Shown: positions 58,377 to 64,000 of the stretch, in pieces
How the letters are laid out: each line of letters begins with the position of its first letter
Numbering within the stretch: position 1 is the stretch's first letter
NCBI GenBank assembly: GCA_965218555.1
Contig: OZ244625.1
Location: forward strand, 1,550,001 to 1,614,000
Direction of reading: 5' to 3'
Origin: JAPPLB01 sp965218555
Lineage (GTDB): Bacteria; Acidobacteriota; Terriglobia; Bryobacterales; UBA6623
DNA length: 64,000 bases
Notes under the pieces: generated by a model
What the model saw: only the letters and a program-made list of their open reading frames with translations
The model's database searches: none
Told to the model about the DNA's origin: nothing
Translations under genes and position numbers: made by a program

Positions 58377-60470
58377 CTACCATTTGAGGATCTGCCAAAG
58401 GCTGGCGAAATCGTCTGTCCAGATGAACGGCGGCCGGTCGTCGTCCGTCCAGGGGACGACGGCCTCCTTCACCTCGAACGCATCCAGGAAAGGGCGGTTC
58501 GATGTAAGAATCACCCACGTCGAAAAACTGACGCCGCGCCTGGGCTGCTCGGGGGACTGTACACGCACGGGCTCGCAATCGCAAACCTCCGCGAGCGCGC
58601 GTGTCACGGGCGACAAGTCGAGGGAGCGATTCGAGATATGGAACGTCAGGATACCGTCATGGGCAAGGTGACCCCAAAAGAGTCGGGCAGCCTCGCGCGT
58701 AACCAGGTGGATCGGTATCGCATCGCTGCTGAAAGCATCGATGGCCAACACGTCGAATCCGCGTGAACCTTGTTGGGTCAGCTCTCGCTCGAGCTGCACG
58801 CGGGCGTCGCCGATCACGACTTCCACCAGCGCCGCGCTGTCGGAATTGTAACTGTAGAGCTCCTTGGCGAACCGTGCCACATCGGGGTTGATTTCATAGA
58901 AACGCAGCTTGTCGCCGGGCTGGCCGTAGGCTGACACCGTCCCCACGCCGAGGCCCACGACGCCCACATGCAGGCTTGATGCTCCCACAGAGGAATGGCG
59001 TCGCGGGTGGTGTTGAACTGCTAATCCGACTCCGCTTTGGGGTCCGTAGTAGGTGGTTGGCCATCGCTTCTTGTCCGGGTCCTGGTATTGCTCGCCATGC
59101 ACGACGCGGCCGTGAGTTAACACAAGCTTTTCGCCGACTTCATCATGTTCGCGGCTGATTTTCAGAACGCCGTAGAAGTTGCGGGATGCCTCGACAACGC
59201 CTCGTCCGCCAAGCTGCACGTGAGCATAAAGGACTAACGCGAGCGCCCCTAACATCAGGCCGAGGCGGATGAAGAGGGTGCTCCGACTCGCAAATGCGCG
59301 CACGGAAACACCGCCGCGCAACCAGGCCAATTGCGTCAGGAAGATACAAGCGATCAGGCCGACGTGGTACTCCCAATAGCCATTGAAGATCACCGGGGCC
59401 CCACCTGCCACGAAGATCCCCCCGAGCACACCTCCCGCCGCGACCACGAGGTAAAAAAGCGTCAGATGAGTCGGATCGGGCCGCAAGCGATAGAGTTCGC
59501 CGTGGCACGTCATGCAGCAGGCAAACATTGTCGCCGAGTAGGCCGGAATCTGGACCCACAGTGGTACGAATATGCCTCCAAACAGGACCGCCGTGGCCAC
59601 GATCGACGAGACTCCCATCAGTAGTCCGAAGTGAAAGCGGCTGTACCATCGCTCATGCTCGAATGTGATGATGAACGTGGCCAGATAGAGCGCCAGCGGC
59701 GCCACCCAAAGAAAAGGCACCACCGCTACTTCCTGAGACATCTGGTTCGTCGTTGCCAGCAGCATGATCGAGCCGGCCGCGGCGAGACCCAGCCACATGA
59801 GAACGTCGAGCGTCGTCGGTGTCGACCTTCCGACTCCCAAGTTGCCGGCAGCCGCAGTTCGGTCGATGCGTGAGCTCACTGAACCGCTCACTGCCATCGC
59901 TCGCCAGGCGCTCCAACCACACAGAAGCACAAAAGCCCCGTAGGCCACCGACCACGCTCGAACCTGGCTCCCGAGCGTAAGAGTCGGTTCGACGACAAGC
60001 GGATAGGTCAGCAGCGCCAGCAACGAACCTGTGTTCGATAGCGCATACAACCGATAGGACGAGTAATTCGAATAGGTCACGCTGAACCAGTGCTGCACCA
60101 GGGGCGCCGTCGAAGATAGAAGAAAGTACGGCACGCCTACGTTCGCCACCAGCAGCCACAGAATGAACCTGCTCGGCTGGGTCACATCCGCATTCTTCCA
60201 GACCGCCGCTTCCGGCGTGATCGGTAGGAACGCCAGCGAAATCAGCAGCGCGGCGACGTGGATGCCGATGCCCGTCCGCCCTGAGAAGCGTGTGCTGATG
60301 AGGTGAGCATAGGCGTAACCGCCGAGCAGGACGACCTGGAAGAACAGCATGCAGGTTGTCCAGACCGCCGGACCGCCGCCGAACCATGGCAAGATGACCT
60401 TGGCGATGAGCGGCTGAACCTGAAAGAGAAGGAATGCGCTGAGAAAGATCGTGACCGAAAGGCGAAGCAT
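58377..60470 (-). CDS. Membrane-anchored spermidine synthase-like protein
   Basis: 697 residues. The N-terminal half has about ten to twelve hydrophobic helices with the family motif FLLFQVQPLIAKVILPWFGG and GGPAVWTTCMLFFQVVLLGG, and LLSSTAPLVQHWF. The C-terminal half is a Rossmann methylase-like fold of the spermidine synthase family: VGVVGLGVGTVSAYGQPGDK (nucleotide-binding loop), LRFYEINPDVARFAKELYSY and GFDVLAIDAFSSDAIPIHLV. Polyamine synthesis is not proved for these fused proteins. It converges with the creatininase gene (11 bases) and is followed upstream by guaB on the same strand. Confidence 0.85.
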   Translation of the reverse strand: MLRLSVTIFLSAFLLFQVQPLIAKVILPWFGGGPAVWTTCMLFFQVVLLGGYAYAHLISTRFSGRTGIGIHVAALLISLAFLPITPEAAVWKNADVTQPSRFILWLLVANVGVPYFLLSSTAPLVQHWFSVTYSNYSSYRLYALSNTGSLLALLTYPLVVEPTLTLGSQVRAWSVAYGAFVLLCGWSAWRAMAVSGSVSSRIDRTAAAGNLGVGRSTPTTLDVLMWLGLAAAGSIMLLATTNQMSQEVAVVPFLWVAPLALYLATFIITFEHERWYSRFHFGLLMGVSSIVATAVLFGGIFVPLWVQIPAYSATMFACCMTCHGELYRLRPDPTHLTLFYLVVAAGGVLGGIFVAGGAPVIFNGYWEYHVGLIACIFLTQLAWLRGGVSVRAFASRSTLFIRLGLMLGALALVLYAHVQLGGRGVVEASRNFYGVLKISREHDEVGEKLVLTHGRVVHGEQYQDPDKKRWPTTYYGPQSGVGLAVQHHPRRHSSVGASSLHVGVVGLGVGTVSAYGQPGDKLRFYEINPDVARFAKELYSYNSDSAALVEVVIGDARVQLERELTQQGSRGFDVLAIDAFSSDAIPIHLVTREAARLFWGHLAHDGILTFHISNRSLDLSPVTRALAEVCDCEPVRVQSPEQPRRGVSFSTWVILTSNRPFLDAFEVKEAVVPWTDDDRPPFIWTDDFASLWQILKW

Positions 60471-60615
60471 CAGCAGAAGCCCTCGAACTCCAAGCGCCGC
60501 GGGACCGCGGTTGATGTGCGGCTATTCCCCCATGCGTGCCAGCTACCCGGCGGGTTTGGGTCGCGCTTACCGTAGCCTGCCAGAGTTTTTTGCGGAGAAC
60601 TCGGGTCTCTCGACC

Positions 60616-62076
60616 TCAGCGCTCGACCTGGTAGTTTGGCGCTTCCTTCGTAATCAGCACATCGTGCACGTGTGCTTCCTTCAACCCGGCCGACGAGATC
60701 CTGACGAAGCGGGAGTTCTCTTGCAACTCGCCGATGGTCGGCGCACCGCAATAACCCATACCGGCTCTCAGTCCACCGACAAGTTGATGGACCATTTCGC
60801 CCAACGGCCCTTTGTAGGGAACACGTCCTTCCACCCCCTCGGGGACAAGCTTCCCGGTAGATGATTCCTGCGAATAACGGTCGCTACTGCCGCCGGCCAT
60901 GGCGCCCATCGAGCCCATCCCGCGATACGACTTGTAAGTGCGGCCCTGGTAAAGAACCGTCTCACCGGGGCTTTCCTCCGTGCCCGCAAGCAGGCTGCCG
61001 ATCATCACCGTGTCGGCGCCAGCGGCGATGGCCTTGGTGATGTCTCCGGAGTACTTGATGCCGCCGTCCGCAATCAGCGGAACACCGCCCTCGCGCGCAG
61101 CTTTGGCGCATTCGCTGACTGCCGTAATCTGCGGGACGCCCGTGCCTGAAATAATTCGGGTTGTGCAAATCGAGCCCGGGCCGATACCGACCTTGACCGC
61201 ATCCACCCCGCGCTGCACCAGATCCCTTACACCCTCTTGGGTCGCGACATTCCCGGCGATGAGCTGCACGTCGGCAATCTCCTTGCGAACCTCCGTTACG
61301 GCATCCAACACGCGCTGGGTGTGTCCGTGCGCGGTGTCGATCACGATAATGTCGACCTTTTTTTTCACGAGGGCCTGGGCACGCTCCACGAAATCGCCCG
61401 TTGCCCCGATCGCGGCCCCAACCATCAGGCGGCCCTTGTCATCCTTGGCCGAATTCGGGTACTGTCTACGTTTCTGAATGTCCTTGACGGTGATCAGCCC
61501 CTTGAGCATGTAGTCGTCATCAACGACGAGAAGCTTTTCGATGCGGTGCTCGTGAAGCATCCGCTCAGCCTCATCCAGGGTGGTGCCGACGGGCACTGTG
61601 ATCAGGTTGTCCTTCGTCATCACGTCGGAAACCGGAAGATCCAGGCGGGTTTCAAACCGCAAGTCCCGATTGGTGAGGATTCCGACGAGTCTCCCTCGCT
61701 GCGTAACCGGCACACCTGAAATGCGATACCGACCCATCAACTCTTGCGCCTGGTAAATCTTGTCCTCGGGAGCAATCGTGATCGGATCCACGATCATGCC
61801 GCTTTCACTGCGCTTGACGCGATCCACTTCCTCTGCCTGCCTCGCGATCGGCATGTTGCGGTGGATGCATCCCAGGCCGCCCTGTCGGGCCAGAGCAATC
61901 GCCAGACGCGACTCCGTCACCGTGTCCATGGCCGCGCTGACCACGGGGATATTCAAGCGAACTGTTTTCGTAAGGCCGGTGCTGGTATCGACTTCCGTAG
62001 GGAGTACGGAGCTGAAGGAAGGAACGAGAAGAACGTCGTCGAAGGTAAGCGCTTCGGCAAGCGGAAGACTGACCAT
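60616..62076 (-). CDS. guaB: IMP dehydrogenase
   Basis: 486 residues from the ATG at 62076; the open frame to 62370 is not family sequence. LTFDDVLLVPSFSSVLPTEV, tandem CBS domains (~95-215, e.g. VSDVMTKDNLITVPVGTTLD), VDIIVIDTAHGHTQRVLDAV, catalytic loop VGIGPGSICTTRIISGTGVP with Cys (~305), and the flap GSMGAMAGGSSDRYSQ. It converts IMP to XMP with NAD, the committed step to guanine nucleotides. Full length, all key residues present. It is a core gene, which argues that this part of the window is chromosomal. Confidence 0.97.
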   Translation of the reverse strand: MVSLPLAEALTFDDVLLVPSFSSVLPTEVDTSTGLTKTVRLNIPVVSAAMDTVTESRLAIALARQGGLGCIHRNMPIARQAEEVDRVKRSESGMIVDPITIAPEDKIYQAQELMGRYRISGVPVTQRGRLVGILTNRDLRFETRLDLPVSDVMTKDNLITVPVGTTLDEAERMLHEHRIEKLLVVDDDYMLKGLITVKDIQKRRQYPNSAKDDKGRLMVGAAIGATGDFVERAQALVKKKVDIIVIDTAHGHTQRVLDAVTEVRKEIADVQLIAGNVATQEGVRDLVQRGVDAVKVGIGPGSICTTRIISGTGVPQITAVSECAKAAREGGVPLIADGGIKYSGDITKAIAAGADTVMIGSLLAGTEESPGETVLYQGRTYKSYRGMGSMGAMAGGSSDRYSQESSTGKLVPEGVEGRVPYKGPLGEMVHQLVGGLRAGMGYCGAPTIGELQENSRFVRISSAGLKEAHVHDVLITKEAPNYQVER

Positions 62077-62221
62077 ACGAAATGATAGGGGAGTTTCCCG
62101 ACGCGGTGCAAGCCAATCCCGGCGAGAACGTCCAATCACCCCTACGCCGGGCATCTTGCCTTCCGGGGTTGGCACCTGGTTCCGGGGCTTGGCGCCGAAG
62201 CGGCCTTGATCGACCGGTTCC

Positions 62222-64000
62222 TCAGGATGCCGGACCGGCGGTCTTACCCGCCCCTTCCTTCTGAGGCGGAGTGTCGAGCAGTCCGAAGATCCGTTCGCAG
62301 CTCGCCATCGCCGACTGCAGGATGTCGTTCTTCTCGCTGAGGTCCTGGATCGGCCGAAAGATCCGCACAACGTATAGCAGGAAAGCGATCACGACGCCGA
62401 CCGTCAGCGCGCCTTCGGACACACGGTAACCGCCGTACAGCAACAACACACCTGTAGCGAGGGCCCCAAGCCACTCGATCGCCGGGTAGAAACAGGCGTG
62501 CACACGAATGGCCCGCCGGTGAGCGTCGCGATATTCGATGTTGATCCCCTCGAACTCCTTCATGCTCTGGTCTTCGTGCGCGAAGAGCTGCACCACCTTC
62601 ATGCCGGAGATATGCTCCTGTAGAAAGGCCTTGGTTTGGGCGGCGGCCGGTTGCACCGAGCCGTACGCGGCGCGAGCGTGCTTGAGGAACCACCGTGTCA
62701 CAAGCAGAATCGGCGGCGCCAGCGTCAACACTACCAAGGTCAGCTTCGGGCTGAGGTAGAACATGACTCCCAAGATGGCCGCCAACGTCAGCATGTCGCC
62801 GAACACCGCCACGGCTCCGGACGTGAACATTTCGTTCAGTGATTCCCTATCTTTGTTGACCCGCGTGAGCAGACGCCCGGCCGTATTGCGATCGAAGAAC
62901 CTCGTGTTCATCTTTTGCAGATGGGCAAAGATCTCCAAAAGCAAGTCCCGCATCACTCGTTGCCCGGTGTAGTGCATCACGTAGGTTTGCAGATAGCGGG
63001 CGCCGAATCCGATGAGCAGGGTCGCGGCGTAGAGGAGGGCGAGAAAGTCGAGGCCGGCTCGACCGTCTTCCAGCAGCCACGGGTCGAGCAGCGCAGGCAC
63101 GGATGCGACTTGCAAGTAGCGGTCAACAGCGACTTTCGTCAGGTACGGGCCAACCACTCCCAACAGGGAGTGGACGATCAGCAGAGCCATCGCAGACCCG
63201 ACCGCGAATCGATAAGGATGCAGGTAGGCCGCCAGCCGTCTGATCAATCTCATGTCATAGGTCTTCGCCGGCTCGTCAGAGACGTTCTTCTCTTCCCAGG
63301 AGGCTTCTTGCGCGGGCACGTTGGAGTCAGGCGGCTCGAGTTTCGCCTCGAGCTGCTGCTTTCCGCTCAGTGCGTGATAGCGTCCCCGAGCACCGAGAAG
63401 GTCGTCGTGCGGCCCTTCCTCAACAATCCGTCCCTGATCGAGAACGATGATCTTCTCAGCCAAGCGGGCGGTGGAAGGCCGGTGGGTGATGAGAAGGGTC
63501 GTCCGATTGCGCATGACGACTTGCAGGTTCCTGAGAATCCGCTCCTCGGTTTCGGCGTCAACACTTGACGCCGTGTCATCCAGGATGAGAATCCTCGGTT
63601 TTGCGAGCAGAGCCCGCGCAATCGCGACCTTGTGTTTCTGCCCGCCCGACAGATTGATCCCCTTTTTGCCCAGCAAGGTTTCATAGCGGTCAGGAAAAGA
63701 GTCGACATCCGCCGTGAGTTGCGCAACCTCGGCCGCTTGGGCGATCTCCCAGTTGTTCGCCCCCGAAACGCCGAACGCGATGTTGTCTCGAACCGTCCGG
63801 CTGAACAGGAACGTGTCCTGTGGCACGAAGCCAACCGCGTGCCGCAGCGAACGCAGGGGCAGTTCCCGTGCATCCATGCCGTCGACCAACACACGACCTT
63901 TCTGCGGATCGAAGAGCCGAGCCACAAGCTGAGCCAGGGTTGTTTTCCCGCTTCCGGCCGGTCCCAGGATCGCTACCGTCTCGCCCGCCGGGATCCGGAG
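62222..64000 (-). CDS. ABC exporter, NBD1-TMD2 part, running off the window
   Basis: Read from the window edge, the frame starts inside an ATPase domain: Walker A GPAGSGKTTLAQLV (63960-63930), Q-loop FVPQDTFLFSRTVRDNIAFG, signature INLSGGQKHKVAIARALL, Walker B RILILDDTASSVDAET (Asp replaces the catalytic Glu, as in degenerate sites of heterodimeric exporters) and H-loop TLLITHRPSTAR. After a linker the same frame goes into a six-helix exporter membrane domain (MRLIRRLAAYLHPYRFAVGS, FFDRNTAGRLLTRVNKDRES, FRPIQDLSEKNDILQSAMAS), then stops at GLLDTPPQKEGAGKTAGPAS. A second ATPase domain is absent. Normally two half-transporter genes lie here. Confidence 0.8.
   Translation of the reverse strand, partial: LRIPAGETVAILGPAGSGKTTLAQLVARLFDPQKGRVLVDGMDARELPLRSLRHAVGFVPQDTFLFSRTVRDNIAFGVSGANNWEIAQAAEVAQLTADVDSFPDRYETLLGKKGINLSGGQKHKVAIARALLAKPRILILDDTASSVDAETEERILRNLQVVMRNRTTLLITHRPSTARLAEKIIVLDQGRIVEEGPHDDLLGARGRYHALSGKQQLEAKLEPPDSNVPAQEASWEEKNVSDEPAKTYDMRLIRRLAAYLHPYRFAVGSAMALLIVHSLLGVVGPYLTKVAVDRYLQVASVPALLDPWLLEDGRAGLDFLALLYAATLLIGFGARYLQTYVMHYTGQRVMRDLLLEIFAHLQKMNTRFFDRNTAGRLLTRVNKDRESLNEMFTSGAVAVFGDMLTLAAILGVMFYLSPKLTLVVLTLAPPILLVTRWFLKHARAAYGSVQPAAAQTKAFLQEHISGMKVVQLFAHEDQSMKEFEGINIEYRDAHRRAIRVHACFYPAIEWLGALATGVLLLYGGYRVSEGALTVGVVIAFLLYVVRIFRPIQDLSEKNDILQSAMASCERIFGLLDTPPQKEGAGKTAGPAS

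Noticed and set aside
1..64000. tRNA, rRNA or riboswitch genes
   Set aside because: No convincing T-loop/acceptor pattern, rRNA block or known riboswitch core was seen by eye; a dedicated scan would settle this.

Overview
The window is a GC-rich bacterial chromosome segment. Its core genes are planctomycete-type cytochrome c/DUF1549/DUF1553 proteins paired with DUF1501 Tat proteins, two FG-GAP/ASPIC-UnbV secreted proteins, a lipoprotein sialidase, a six-hairpin glycosidase-like protein, a creatininase and a ceramidase. This content is typical of Acidobacteriota (Bryobacterales/Solibacter-like), with Planctomycetota or Verrucomicrobiota as alternatives. No rRNA, tRNA or CRISPR array was seen. 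The taxonomic guess rests on gene content only.

Layout. 0-13.8 kb: three cytochrome/DUF1501 pairs (the first cut by the window edge). Between the second and third lies a small island with an Eco29kI-like nuclease, an overlapping amino-methyltransferase, a phage tail relic and a relic of a secreted-protein C-terminus. 13.8-23.2 kb: a gene-poor stretch with an IS21-type end relic, then the ASPIC proteins, the glycosidase-like protein and the sialidase. 23.2-27.4 kb: a nuclease-methyltransferase fusion protein whose small partner gene is cut by an IS630 element with intact TA duplications and a decayed transposase. 27.7-35.7 kb: a propeller-type lipoprotein, a TPR protein, an IS481 end relic, a 260-360 bp dispersed repeat (second copy at 16.6 kb), an IS110 element, a beta-helix protein and an M28 peptidase.

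37.28-57.16 kb: this looks like a ~19.9 kb plasmid-type replicon integrated in the chromosome. The 5' part of a repA gene (to the Gln-Phe-Gly codons) is at its left end. The missing 3' part, starting at the same codons, is at its right end, on the same strand. That is the arrangement expected if a circle was opened inside repA. The two ends share the 8-mer CCGAACTG. Inside are vapBC, a second repA fragment, a parA operon with twin promoter/operator sites, an integrase relic, a tacAT module, a SIR2 protein, an ORF6N protein, a TIR protein, a truncated type III Mod methyltransferase, IS481 and IS21 elements, relics of Tn3 and of an astacin, small plasmid-type genes, and a run of six perfect or near-perfect hairpins that looks like a structured RNA. 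The left flank is a complete ceramidase gene. The right flank is a C-terminal remnant of a second ceramidase-like gene.

57.4-64 kb: core genes again: creatininase, a membrane-anchored spermidine-synthase-like protein, guaB and an ABC exporter with an odd domain order that runs off the window. The working picture is a chromosome rich in secreted and lipid-anchored degradative proteins, into which restriction, toxin-antitoxin and NAD-type defence genes were brought by a plasmid and several IS families, with much later decay.
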